From: an uncultured Candidatus Pelagibacter sp. | GTDB taxonomy: Bacteria; Pseudomonadota; Alphaproteobacteria; Pelagibacterales; Pelagibacteraceae | Direction of reading: 5' to 3' | Assembly (NCBI GenBank): GCA_905612525.1 | Contig: CAJQSG010000002.1 | Location: 1 to 38,271, forward strand | DNA length: 38,271 nucleotides | In this document: positions 17,049 through 25,182 of the stretch, piece after piece | Layout: each line of letters starts with the position of its first letter | How positions within the stretch are numbered: position 1 is the stretch's first letter | Notes under the pieces: generated by a model | Database searches by the model: none | Told to the model about the DNA's origin: nothing | Seen by the model: only the letters and a program-made list of their open reading frames with translations | Program-made: the position numbers and the translations under genes

Positions 17049-18125
17049 ATGAAAAATCTTTCTATTCAATTTAATTCCTCTAACATTAAAGAATTATTTT
17101 CTAAAAAATTTCTATTAGTTATTTTAATTTCTATCCCAAGTGCAATTGTAGCTGATTATTTTAATATACCTTTAGCGTGGATGCTTGGTCCTATGCTTGC
17201 AGTTTCAATTGCAGCATTAAGTGGAATAAAAATCAAAATGCCAAAACTAGCTTTAAGTTCAATTTTATTAGTTCTTGGGCTTCATATTGGAAATTATATA
17301 GATCAAAATTTAATCAATCAGATGACTGAATGGGTGTGGACTTCAATAATAATGTTTGTCTATATTTTAATAAGTATTTTAATTGTATCAAAATATTTAC
17401 AAAAATTTTCAGGCTATAATGTCAAAACTTCTATTTTTTCAGCAGCACCAGGCGCTTTAGGGCCGTTAATGATATTGGCTGAACATGAAAAATCTGACTT
17501 ATCGCAAGTTGCTACATCACATTTAATTAGATTAATCATAATAATAACTGTCATTCCTTTTTTTGTTGTTAGCTATTCAACAAATGAGGCTCTAACAATT
17601 GAAAAATTTAATTATCTTGATCAAAATCATTTTCATCTTTTAATTCTTTTAATAGGTTCAATATTATTAATTTTCTTATTTGATAAAATTGGTGTGCCTG
17701 CTGCATTATTATCCGGGACATTAGTTGCAAGTGGAATTTTACAAATATCTGGCGTTGCTTCCTACAAACTGCCAGACGAAAGTATAAATTTTTGTTTGCT
17801 TATTTTAGGTGCCTCTGTTGGTTGTCGTTTTGCTGACAAATCACTAAAGGAAGTTGCAAGTAATTCGTTCCATAGTTTGGTTGCAACTGTAATACTTGTT
17901 ACTCTTGGATTATTAGCTGCAATTGTTGCCACATACTTTGTTGATACCAATTTCTTAACCCTACTCTTGTCTTTTTCTCCTGGTGGAATTTATGAGGTAG
18001 CAGTTATTGCAATAGCTTTTGATTTAGATCCTAACTTTGTAGCATTTCATCATATTATTAGATTGCTGATGATACTGTTTACCATTCCTATAATATTGAA
18101 AATTATTGGTAAGAAATTAAATTAA
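17049..18125 (+). CDS. AbrB-family membrane protein (COG3180 type)
   Basis: About 358 aa with roughly 10-11 hydrophobic segments arranged as two similar halves, the 'membrane AbrB duplication' architecture. Conserved segments: IPLAWMLGPMLAVSIAAL in the first half, FSAAPGALGPLMILAEH in the middle, then a repeat IGVPAALLSGTLVASG and FSPGGIYEVAVIAIAFDLDP with HHIIRL near the C-terminus. Function is not established; family members have been called regulators or ammonia-monooxygenase-related by annotation only and often lie beside TctABC operons, as here. ATG 17049 is preferred; an in-frame GTG at 17028 has AAGG only 3 bp before it. It ends overlapping the GT9 gene by 9 bp. Confidence 0.82.
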   Translation: MKNLSIQFNSSNIKELFSKKFLLVILISIPSAIVADYFNIPLAWMLGPMLAVSIAALSGIKIKMPKLALSSILLVLGLHIGNYIDQNLINQMTEWVWTSIIMFVYILISILIVSKYLQKFSGYNVKTSIFSAAPGALGPLMILAEHEKSDLSQVATSHLIRLIIIITVIPFFVVSYSTNEALTIEKFNYLDQNHFHLLILLIGSILLIFLFDKIGVPAALLSGTLVASGILQISGVASYKLPDESINFCLLILGASVGCRFADKSLKEVASNSFHSLVATVILVTLGLLAAIVATYFVDTNFLTLLLSFSPGGIYEVAVIAIAFDLDPNFVAFHHIIRLLMILFTIPIILKIIGKKLN

Positions 18126-19049
18126 TATTTTTTCCAAAACTTTAGCTGCACTTAGTTTTTCTAAATCATCCACCTGTATTGCTTTAAAGTTTTCTCGCTC
18201 AATACTAACCTTGTAGGCAGTTGTATGTTTACCAAATAAAGTTAATCCTTTTGCACTAAGGTGTGAGGAGATATGAGCTGGACCCGTGTCATTTGCAATA
18301 ACAAATGAGCTTTCTTTAATCAAACTTGCTAGCTGCGATATATCAAGGGCTTTACCTTTATCTAAAACTGAAACAGCCCTAATGTTTTTTGCATCATCAA
18401 TTTCTGATGGTCCTGGAGCTACTACAACTTTAATTTGTTCACCGTATTTATTGTTAATCAATTTTATTAGTTCATTGTAATGGGGCCATTTTTTATGAGT
18501 TAGATGAGCTGAACAAAAAGGAAATAAAACAATATATTTATCTAAATTAAATTCTTGTTTAATATTATCAATGTTAGTTACAGCCCAACTAAAGTTTGGT
18601 TTCATGGTGTGCTCAGTTTTAATTTCAGAAGTTTTTAGTTGATGATCAAATCTATCTAGAACAGGATTTTTATCAAATTCTTCTTTTGAGATATTATTTG
18701 GCAAGGTGGTTTCTGAACTAGACCAAGTATTAAAATTTGCTTTTGGAAATAAAATATTTTTATAGAATTTTGTTCTAGATGAGTTTTGTAAATCATAAAC
18801 TTTTTTTATCTTTAGTTTTTTTAAAGTTCTCATCAATAAATATAGATAAATTAGATTAAACCTTGATAGACGCTTATCTAAAATAACACTGTGAACATGT
18901 GGGTTTTTTTTAAATAATTCAAAATAAGGTTTTGTTGTTAATATATGTATTTGATCTTCAGGGTAGTTTTCAGAAATATCTTGAATTGCTCCACAAGCTT
19001 GGGCTATATCTCCTAAAGAACCATGTTTGATAACTAAAATATTAGACAT
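18117..19049 (-). CDS. Family 9 glycosyltransferase (heptosyltransferase-like)
   Basis: 310-aa GT-B enzyme resembling ADP-heptose:LPS heptosyltransferases (WaaF/WaaC group). ILVIKHGSLGDIAQACGAI (4-22) is the family N-terminal signature, followed by VYDLQNSSRTKFYKNIL. The donor domain has VLFPFCSAHLTHKKWPHYNEL and the FVIANDTGPAHISSHL motif typical of GT9, then TLFGKHTT. The sugar could be heptose or another ADP- or UDP-sugar. It acts on the inner LPS core at the cytoplasmic side of the membrane. Neighbour 19082 is divergent with a 32-bp gap. Confidence 0.9.
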   Translation of the reverse strand: MSNILVIKHGSLGDIAQACGAIQDISENYPEDQIHILTTKPYFELFKKNPHVHSVILDKRLSRFNLIYLYLLMRTLKKLKIKKVYDLQNSSRTKFYKNILFPKANFNTWSSSETTLPNNISKEEFDKNPVLDRFDHQLKTSEIKTEHTMKPNFSWAVTNIDNIKQEFNLDKYIVLFPFCSAHLTHKKWPHYNELIKLINNKYGEQIKVVVAPGPSEIDDAKNIRAVSVLDKGKALDISQLASLIKESSFVIANDTGPAHISSHLSAKGLTLFGKHTTAYKVSIERENFKAIQVDDLEKLSAAKVLEKILI

Positions 19050-19081
19050 ATTTCTAACAACTTAACATAGTATAAATTTTT

Positions 19082-19471
19082 ATGAATAAAATTCTAGTTG
19101 AAGTATCAGTCGGTGAACTTTTAGATAAAATTTCTATTTTAGAGATTAAACAAGAAAAAATTAAAGATCCTGAAAAACTAAAATTTATTAATGATGAACA
19201 CGGTATTTTAAAAGATCAATTAGATAATAATGTTAAATCTGATGAAAAACTTAATACTCTTTTTCAATCCCTAAAAGATATTAATGCAAAATTATGGGTG
19301 ATTGAAGATGATAAAAGGTTATGTGAAAAAAATTCTGATTTTACTGAAAACTTTATAAAACTATCAAGAGATATTCATTTTTTAAATGATGATCGTGCTA
19401 AGATAAAGTTAGAGATGAACAATCACACGGGCTCTAAGATTAAAGAGATTAAAGAATACACTTCTTATTGA
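19082..19471 (+). CDS. DUF6165-like small protein next to glycosyltransferase
   Basis: 129-aa soluble helical protein starting VEVSVGELLDKISILEIKQEKI, with KLWVIEDDKR in the middle and LSRDIHFLNDDRAKIKLEMN toward the end. These features match proteins I associate with DUF6165, which often sit next to sugar-transfer genes; function unknown. The heptad-like leucine pattern suggests a coiled coil. It ends convergently with the ABC permease, overlapping by 7 bp. It is divergent from the GT9 gene, in line with a linked role in surface glycans. Confidence 0.7.
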   Translation: MNKILVEVSVGELLDKISILEIKQEKIKDPEKLKFINDEHGILKDQLDNNVKSDEKLNTLFQSLKDINAKLWVIEDDKRLCEKNSDFTENFIKLSRDIHFLNDDRAKIKLEMNNHTGSKIKEIKEYTSY

Positions 19472-20139
19472 AAACTATATTTTTTTTCTAAATATTTTAT
19501 CAAGTTGTGAATAATAAAAGTCATAAATAAATAAATTCCACCTGCTAAAAGAAATACCTCTAACGGTTTGTAAGTGGTTGATACAATGTGTTTTGCAACA
19601 CCCGTGATATCCATTAATGTTACAGTGCTTGCAAGGGATGTACCCTTCATCATTAATATAATTTCATTACCGTAGGCTGGTAAAGATTGTCTAATCGCTA
19701 CTGGAATTTGAATTTTATATAAAATAATTTTATTTGATATCCCCAGACTTTTACCAGCTTCTATAATTCCAGGTTTAATAGTTTGAAAAGCAGATCTTAA
19801 AATTTCTGAAGTATAAGCTCCTGTATTTAAAGCAAATGCAATAATTGCACACCAATAAGGTTCTTTTAATATTACCCAAAGAAAAGTTGATCTTAACCAC
19901 TCAATTTGTCCAAGACCATAATAAATTATAAATATTTGAACCAATAAAGGAGTTCCTCTAAATAAATAAGAATACCCGTAGGCAAACTTATTTATAAATG
20001 GGTTTTTATTTAATCTTAAAACTGCAAATAAAAATCCAATAAATAAACCTATGATTAAAGATGCCGATAATAATTTTAAAGTTATAACTGCTGCACTAAG
20101 TAGTTTTGGCAAACTTGTTATCATTAAATCAAAATCCAT
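19465..20139 (-). CDS. Amino-acid ABC transporter permease (HisM/ArtM-like)
   Basis: 224-aa inner-membrane permease with about five hydrophobic segments. The polar-amino-acid family signature is present: FRGTPLLVQIFIIYYGLG (61-78) and the EAA loop GIIEAGKSLGISNKIILYKIQIP (ATPase-contact loop) with ALNTGAYTSEILRSAF before it. It pairs with the permease at 20139 to form a heterodimer. The start overlaps the previous stop by one base (TAATG). No ATP-binding subunit is encoded alongside, so the ATPase must be elsewhere. Confidence 0.92.
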   Translation of the reverse strand: MDFDLMITSLPKLLSAAVITLKLLSASLIIGLFIGFLFAVLRLNKNPFINKFAYGYSYLFRGTPLLVQIFIIYYGLGQIEWLRSTFLWVILKEPYWCAIIAFALNTGAYTSEILRSAFQTIKPGIIEAGKSLGISNKIILYKIQIPVAIRQSLPAYGNEIILMMKGTSLASTVTLMDITGVAKHIVSTTYKPLEVFLLAGGIYLFMTFIIHNLIKYLEKKYSFQ

Positions 20140-20831
20140 TAAAAGCCCCTACTATACTTAACTTCAAGTCTGTTAATCAATTTCATGCTCAAAAATGTTA
20201 GCATCAAATATAAAACTGCAGCAAAACAATAAAAGAATAAAGGATCTCTAGTAGAGCCTGCTGCAATATAGGATTGTCTCATGATCTCAACTAAACCTGT
20301 AACTGATATTAAAGATGTGTCTTTTAAGGTGATTTGCCAAACGTTACTTAAGTTTGGAATGGCAAGTCTTAACATTTGAGGTAAAATTATTTTATAAAAT
20401 TGTACAAATTTACTAACACCTAAAACTTTGGCAGCTTCAAATTGACCTTTGTCTATTGATTGAATAGCACCTCTAAATACTTCTGTTGAATAAGCTCCTG
20501 ATATAATACCGATTGCAACTGAACCCGTAATAAATGCATTAATTTCTATGTATTCAAAGTATCCAAAAATTGAAGCAACGTACATTATGGCTCCACTACC
20601 TCCAAAAAAGAATAGGTAAATTACTAATAATTCTGGAACACCTCTGATTACAGTGGTGTAAGTATTTCCAATAAAATTTAGAAATTTATTATTTGATAAT
20701 TTAAGTGGCGTAAAGATTAATGAAAATAAAAAACCAATTAACATTGCAGTAACTGCTACTGCAACTGTCATTAGAGTTGCATAAAACAACTCGTCTCCCC
20801 AGCCTGTTTTTCCGAAAGTTAAAAGATCCAT
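20139..20831 (-). CDS. Amino-acid ABC transporter permease (HisQ/ArtQ-like)
   Basis: 230-aa permease with about five hydrophobic segments. RGVPELLVIYLFFFGGSG and the EAA loop QFEAAKVLGVSKFVQFYKI identify the polar-amino-acid uptake family, along with the SGAYSTEVFRGAIQSI segment. Together with the downstream permease it forms the channel for the substrate-binding protein at 20877. It follows that gene after 45 bp, a gap filled by a strong hairpin. Confidence 0.92.
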   Translation of the reverse strand: MDLLTFGKTGWGDELFYATLMTVAVAVTAMLIGFLFSLIFTPLKLSNNKFLNFIGNTYTTVIRGVPELLVIYLFFFGGSGAIMYVASIFGYFEYIEINAFITGSVAIGIISGAYSTEVFRGAIQSIDKGQFEAAKVLGVSKFVQFYKIILPQMLRLAIPNLSNVWQITLKDTSLISVTGLVEIMRQSYIAAGSTRDPLFFYCFAAVLYLMLTFLSMKLINRLEVKYSRGF

Positions 20832-20835
20832 ATAG

Positions 20836-20865
20836 AAAGGGCGGCTAAATTAATAGCCGCCTTTT
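20836..20865 (-). promoter_or_regulatory. Intercistronic hairpin between binding protein and permeases
   Basis: AAAGGGCGGCTA (20836-20847) and TAGCCGCCTTTT (20854-20865) pair over 12 positions (one G-U) around a 6-nt AT loop. Transcribed on the minus strand it directly follows the binding-protein stop codon and precedes the permease ATG. Such hairpins commonly protect or attenuate so that binding protein is made in excess over permease; a leaky terminator is the other reading. Very GC-rich for this window. Confidence 0.72.
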
Positions 20866-20876
20866 CAAAATATTAA

Positions 20877-21737
20877 TTACATAGAAGCGTCAAAACCAAA
20901 ATGCTTGATCGCAAGTCTACTAATAACTCCATCTTTTCTTGCTTGATCAATGGCTTTATTAAAAGCATTTAAAAGTTCAGCATCTCTTACACCAAGAGTT
21001 CCACCTAGTTGAGAAGCCTGTCTTAATCCAACTCCAACACCATTACCAAAAGCACCACCTGAAAAAGTCGGTCCAACTAACACAACAGATTTTCCAGATT
21101 TTTCAGCATAATCGGTAAAAGCTACAGCAGCTGCCAAAGCAACATCACATCTTCCAGATGTTAAGTCTAAATTAACCTCATCTTGCGTTTTATAAGTTCT
21201 AACATTTACTTTCCCTACATCACCAGATTCTAAAAAGTTTTGGTGGATAGTTCCAGTTTGTGTACAAACAGTTTTTCCAGCCAAAGCCTTAGTAATAGTT
21301 TTTAAAGCTTTTTTAGCATCACTGCTTGGTTTTGAAAGACTAATACCTACAGGAGTGTTCATACCTTCAAGACTTGATCCTTTCATAACTGCGAGCGCAG
21401 CAACTTCATCAGCATAACCCTGCGAAAATGTTATAACTTTTTTTCTCTCATCAGTTATTGACATTCCAGCCATTATTGCATCAAACTTTCTCATTTGAAG
21501 AGCAGGTATCATACCATCCCAATCTTGCTCAACAACTTCGCACTGTCTTCCAATGTATCTACAAAGTGAATAAGCTAACTCAACTTCAAATCCAATTAAT
21601 TTTCCTGAAGCATCTTTAGAGTTCCATGGTGGGTATGCACCCTCTGTTCCAATCCTAATTTTATCAGAAGCATAAACATTTCCAATAATTAATAAAGAAG
21701 CTAGAACAGTTAAAATTGTTTTTTTAAATATATTCAT
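20877..21737 (-). CDS. Polar-amino-acid ABC transporter substrate-binding protein
   Basis: 286-aa periplasmic protein (SBP_bac_3, HisJ/ArgT type). Signal peptide MNIFKKTILTVLASLLIIG with cleavage near AS at 24. Then IRIGTEGAYPPWNSKDASG (the family's GTEGAYPPF segment), LIGFEVELAYSLCRYIG, DWDGMIPALQMRKFDAIMAGMSIT, and CTQTGTIHQNFLE. Lysine/arginine/ornithine/histidine-type ligands are likely but not certain. A strong GGAGGA ribosome-binding site lies 9 nt upstream of the ATG, consistent with high expression. First gene of the import operon, followed by the two permeases but no ATPase. Confidence 0.92.
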   Translation of the reverse strand: MNIFKKTILTVLASLLIIGNVYASDKIRIGTEGAYPPWNSKDASGKLIGFEVELAYSLCRYIGRQCEVVEQDWDGMIPALQMRKFDAIMAGMSITDERKKVITFSQGYADEVAALAVMKGSSLEGMNTPVGISLSKPSSDAKKALKTITKALAGKTVCTQTGTIHQNFLESGDVGKVNVRTYKTQDEVNLDLTSGRCDVALAAAVAFTDYAEKSGKSVVLVGPTFSGGAFGNGVGVGLRQASQLGGTLGVRDAELLNAFNKAIDQARKDGVISRLAIKHFGFDASM

Positions 21738-21754
21738 TTTTCCTCCATAATTTT

Positions 21755-21771
21755 AGGGGAGAAATCCCCCT
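21755..21771. other. Short GC-rich hairpin with GAAA tetraloop (plus-strand reading)
   Basis: GGGGA GAAA TCCCC in the 79-bp gap between the polyamine gene and the binding-protein gene; on the minus strand it lies in the leader of the binding-protein gene, about 14 nt before its GGAGGA. No T-run, so it is not a terminator. It could stabilise the leader RNA; function unknown. Confidence 0.45.
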
Positions 21772-21816
21772 TTAAAGATATTTATTTCACAAATTTAATA
21801 CTTTAAAAAGAAAATT

Positions 21817-22857
21817 TTAGTGATTAATTGATGATGAGAAGTTCCAAGAACAGTCAAAACTTGGGATATAAACCCTATCTAGAGTTGTGTTGCCAAAATT
21901 CTTATTAAAAACATCAAGCCATTTTTTAACTTGTTCTGGTTTTTTGTCTTGGCTACCAACTTGAGCTGTAATTACACCGTTGGGTTTCAATATTCTAATT
22001 AACGAATCCATATTTTTTGCTGCTAAATCTATACAAAATTGATCATCATTAAGATCAACAAAAATTTTATCGTACTTGTCATCTTCAACAGCTTTAATGC
22101 TTTCAAAGGCATCACCCCAAATACATTTAACTGAATTTTTTTCAGTAGACTTTTTTCCAATACTTCCTAAGTGTTTATTGCAAACATCAACCACTTCTTG
22201 ATCCAGTTCATACCAATCAATAAAATCAAAACCTTTAGCCATGCATTCTCTTGCAACACCACCATCTCCTCCTCCAATGATTGCAGCCGTTCCCATATCT
22301 TTGTTTAACTTTAATGCAGCATTAACAAAAGTTGAGCTGTATAAAGCTTCATCATTAGTCGCCACTTGTATTTCATTGTCTATAAAAAGTGATTTTCCAA
22401 ATTGCTCTAGGTCTAATATTTCTATGTGTTGACCAACTTTAGATTTAAAATCTTCCAAAACTTCATTTACCACATAAGACTTTTGTAATCCTGGGGAGCT
22501 ATAAATGTCATGATACAAAGATTTAGTATCTCTATTAAATTCCTTTTTGATAATTCTTTTGTGTTTAAATTCTTTTCTAATAATATCTAAAGCTATTGAT
22601 GGACTTACTTTTCCACATGTAAAAAAATCAAAACTTATAATTCCTTTTTCTGGAAATGTATGAAAGCTCATATGACTTTCGCCTAATAATGCAAGTATGG
22701 TGAAACCTTGGGGTTCAAATTTATATTTTGAAATTTCAAGGACTGTTACTTCTGCAGCTTTTGCTATTTTATGAATAACACTTTCAAATAATGACGGGTC
22801 ATATTCTTGAGTAGTGCCAATAATATCTAAAGTTACGTGCTCTCCTACTTTAGTCAT
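21817..22857 (-). CDS. Fused S-adenosylmethionine decarboxylase / aminopropyltransferase
   Basis: 346 aa. Residues 1-120 are a class 1b AdoMet decarboxylase: GESHMSFHTFPE (59-70) with the self-cleaving, pyruvoyl-forming Ser61, His66 and Cys81 (FFTCG). Residues ~125-346 are a spermidine-synthase-like domain: IIGGGDGGVARE (193-204), acidic YELD (216-219), WGDA (247-250), FVDLNDD (266-272) and PSFDCSWNF at the end. It would make decarboxylated AdoMet and transfer its aminopropyl group to a diamine, releasing methylthioadenosine. The C-terminal domain departs from standard synthases: the substrate loop lacks the usual YHE (here DEALYSSTF), and DxxDP is DLNDD. Substrate may differ from putrescine. 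The ribosome-binding site AAGGAA supports the start. Isolated from neighbours by 79 and 102 bp. Confidence 0.9.
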   Translation of the reverse strand: MTKVGEHVTLDIIGTTQEYDPSLFESVIHKIAKAAEVTVLEISKYKFEPQGFTILALLGESHMSFHTFPEKGIISFDFFTCGKVSPSIALDIIRKEFKHKRIIKKEFNRDTKSLYHDIYSSPGLQKSYVVNEVLEDFKSKVGQHIEILDLEQFGKSLFIDNEIQVATNDEALYSSTFVNAALKLNKDMGTAAIIGGGDGGVARECMAKGFDFIDWYELDQEVVDVCNKHLGSIGKKSTEKNSVKCIWGDAFESIKAVEDDKYDKIFVDLNDDQFCIDLAAKNMDSLIRILKPNGVITAQVGSQDKKPEQVKKWLDVFNKNFGNTTLDRVYIPSFDCSWNFSSSINH

Positions 22858-22959
22858 AAATTAATTCCTTTTATAGTTTCGTACTTTATTTTAAAAGTTA
22901 CAGATATTTAATGGAATAATTCGATTATGGCAAATATTTTAAGTTTTTTTACTACTTAT

Positions 22960-23151
22960 TTATCTTTCACTTTTTATTTTATCCTTACAAAACTCTCTAG
23001 CTTTATCTAAGTCTGTAATTTTAGACTCTGACAACTTTTGGCTGCCTGCTAAACAGGCATCTACTGCTCTTTTTAGGTTATAATCACTAAAATTTAAAAC
23101 AACAACCATTGCTAGTATTATAAAAATTGCTATTAAAATATTTTTAATCAT
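22960..23151 (-). CDS. Small single-helix membrane protein, 63 aa
   Basis: Begins MIKNILIAIFIILAMVVVL, a single membrane helix or uncleaved signal anchor, followed by a charged ~40-residue tail with two Cys (residues ~33 and 55) and alternating Lys/Asp. No family recognised. It follows the nucleosidase gene by 24 bp on the same strand, so it may be co-transcribed. Short, but the hydrophobic-then-charged design and fit in the gap support a real gene. Confidence 0.5.
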   Translation of the reverse strand: MIKNILIAIFIILAMVVVLNFSDYNLKRAVDACLAGSQKLSESKITDLDKAREFCKDKIKSER

Positions 23152-23175
23152 TTAATTCATATCTTGCATTAATTG

Positions 23176-23697
23176 TTACACACTATCAATAAAATTTGAA
23201 AAAGCTTTTGAGGCTATTTTTAAATTTTCATTCCAATCAACATCTGCATTTTTATCAGCATTATCAGAGATATATTTAAAGCATTTGAATTCAATTTTTT
23301 CAAGTTTGCAAACTTTGGCAATGGCGTAAGCCTCCATGTCAACTACATCAACATTCATATCTATTTTTTTATTAACAAAACTATCACCTGATCCACAAGA
23401 GTAGCCCGAATCAGAGGTAATAATTTCTTTCATCTTATCATACGGTGTTTCTCCTAATTCAAAATTTAAATTCCTAACATCCATATCTCTCTGATAAAAT
23501 TTTGTACACTCGACGATTCCCCTTAAATCACTATTAATTGCTCCAGCTGTTCCATAGTTAATAACTAGTTTGGGTTTATAAATATTGATCAATTTTAAAC
23601 AATTGTATGTTGCATTAATCTTTCCCACTCCTGTATGGTAGAAGTAATCTAACCCAACAGTTTCTTCTTTAATTGCTGCAAGAAATAATTTGGTCAT
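23176..23697 (-). CDS. Methylthioadenosine/S-adenosylhomocysteine nucleosidase-like protein
   Basis: 173 aa of the PNP/UDP phosphorylase fold, shorter than the ~230-aa MtnN. Retained: E11 in AAIKEE, GTAGA (49-53), VDMEAYA (118-124) with the ribose-binding Glu122, and SDNAD (144-148), whose Asp is the purine-protonating residue in the family. These would cleave methylthioadenosine or adenosylhomocysteine to adenine. It is one gene away from the fused polyamine synthase, which produces methylthioadenosine, and 37 bp from divergent apt, which uses adenine. This context is the best argument for the role. Confidence 0.8.
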   Translation of the reverse strand: MTKLFLAAIKEETVGLDYFYHTGVGKINATYNCLKLINIYKPKLVINYGTAGAINSDLRGIVECTKFYQRDMDVRNLNFELGETPYDKMKEIITSDSGYSCGSGDSFVNKKIDMNVDVVDMEAYAIAKVCKLEKIEFKCFKYISDNADKNADVDWNENLKIASKAFSNFIDSV

Positions 23698-23734
23698 AGA
23701 TTTTTTTTATTAAAGATATAAATATATTAATAGC

Positions 23735-24262
23735 ATGGATTTAAAAGATTATATTAGATCAATTCCTGATTATCCAAAAAAAGGAATTTTATTCAGAGAT
23801 ATATCGACTCTGATTAAAAATGAGAAAGCATTTGCAGAATCTATCAACCAAATAATTGAAAGGTCAAAAAAATACAAAATAGACAAAATTGCTGCTATAG
23901 AATCTAGAGGTTTTGTTTTTGCGTCTGCAGTTTCTTATGTGCTTAAAAAACCCTTTATAATGCTTAGAAAAAAAAATAAATTACCTGCTGAAACTCATTC
24001 AGTTAATTTTGAGTTAGAGTATGGAACTGCTACTATTGAGATTCACAAAGACTCAATCAGTAAAGGTGATTCAGTTTTAATTATTGACGATCTTATAGCG
24101 ACTGGTGGTACTGCAGAAGCAGCTGCAAAACTAATTGAAATGTCAGGTGGGCACGTTGCCGCTTTTATTTTCGCAATTAATCTTTTTGATTTAGATGGGT
24201 GCAGTAATTTAATTAAAAAAAATTACAAAGTAGAAAATTTAATTGAATTCCCAGGTCATTAA
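23735..24262 (+). CDS. apt: Adenine phosphoribosyltransferase
   Basis: 175-aa purine-salvage enzyme converting adenine plus PRPP to AMP. YIRSIPDYPKKGILFRDI (6-23) is the APRT N-terminal signature. ESRGF (56-60), RKKNKLP (78-84) and the PRPP loop VLIIDDLIATGGTAEAA (114-130) follow. Length typical. Divergent from the nucleosidase gene with a 37-bp gap that must hold both promoters; ends 5 bp before the convergent GT2 gene. It closes the adenine salvage route begun by the nucleosidase. Confidence 0.96.
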   Translation: MDLKDYIRSIPDYPKKGILFRDISTLIKNEKAFAESINQIIERSKKYKIDKIAAIESRGFVFASAVSYVLKKPFIMLRKKNKLPAETHSVNFELEYGTATIEIHKDSISKGDSVLIIDDLIATGGTAEAAAKLIEMSGGHVAAFIFAINLFDLDGCSNLIKKNYKVENLIEFPGH

Positions 24263-24266
24263 AATT

Positions 24267-25130
24267 TTAAACTTTTGGCCTATACCAAGATTTTTTACCC
24301 ACCATTGCATTGACTAAACCTAAAAATCTCATTTTGTATATTTTTCTCTTATATCCATTACAGGTTAATAAATAATAAATAAATTTAATTTTAGAAGAAA
24401 CTAATGTTGGTAAAGTTTTTAATAGAGCATTAATATACCCATAATGTTTTTGATTAAAATAAAATTTTGACCACATCCAATGCCAATTTCTAGAATACTC
24501 AATTTCATCTTTAAATAAACCAGAAGGAGATTTTCCACCCAAATGATTAATTTTAGCTGTTTTTAAAACATAAATTTTTTTCATTTCTTTTTTTTTTCTA
24601 AGACATAAATCATCATTTTCTAAAAATAAGAAAAAATTTTCATCAAAATAAAGGTGGTCTTCAAAACTTTTTTTATTAATTAACATTGCAAAACCATCCA
24701 CTGAATCTACATCTAAGTAATCAAGCTCATTATTAATTGAATTAATATTTTTAATTATATAATTAGGATATTTAATATTATCAGAAATAGGTGCCAAAAT
24801 AGAGTAATCATTTATTTTTGCTGTAAAATTAATCATCTTTTGGATTGTGCTACTTTCAAATTTAACATCTGGATTAATAACAAAAGCATAGTCTGTTTTG
24901 CACATTTTTATTCCTTTATTGTTAGCAGCGCCCATTCCTATATTTTTCTGAATAACTATTGTAATCCCAGGATATTCTTTTTCTAATTTTCTTTTAATCT
25001 TTTCATCTCCTGAATTTTCAATAATAATTATTTTAGAATTTTTTGGTAGTGAATTTATGCATTCATTGATGATGTGTTCACTTTTAAAGGTAACGATAAT
25101 AAATGTTAAATTATTAAAACTTAAGGACAT
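24267..25130 (-). CDS. Family 2 glycosyltransferase (probable rhamnosyltransferase)
   Basis: 287-aa GT-A enzyme. N-terminal LTFIIVTFKSEHIINECINSL, then the metal-binding acidic motif INPDVKF (near residue 85), KNIGMGAANNKG and FLFLENDDLCLRKK with the catalytic acidic pair, then the HLGGKSPSG loop typical of WbbL-like rhamnosyltransferases. C-terminal basic helices may contact the membrane. It is divergent from the dTDP-rhamnose cluster, only 52 bp away, which supports a rhamnose donor. Confidence 0.82.
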   Translation of the reverse strand: MSLSFNNLTFIIVTFKSEHIINECINSLPKNSKIIIIENSGDEKIKRKLEKEYPGITIVIQKNIGMGAANNKGIKMCKTDYAFVINPDVKFESSTIQKMINFTAKINDYSILAPISDNIKYPNYIIKNINSINNELDYLDVDSVDGFAMLINKKSFEDHLYFDENFFLFLENDDLCLRKKKEMKKIYVLKTAKINHLGGKSPSGLFKDEIEYSRNWHWMWSKFYFNQKHYGYINALLKTLPTLVSSKIKFIYYLLTCNGYKRKIYKMRFLGLVNAMVGKKSWYRPKV

Positions 25131-25182
25131 GTTTGATATAAAATACTATATACTTACTATATCTATTAATGTAAAAAAAAAT

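Noticed and set aside
25057-25182. N-terminal 42-residue extension of rfbB
   Set aside because: The extension is inside the divergent GT2 gene and unlike any epimerase N-terminus; the standard start motif begins at 25183.
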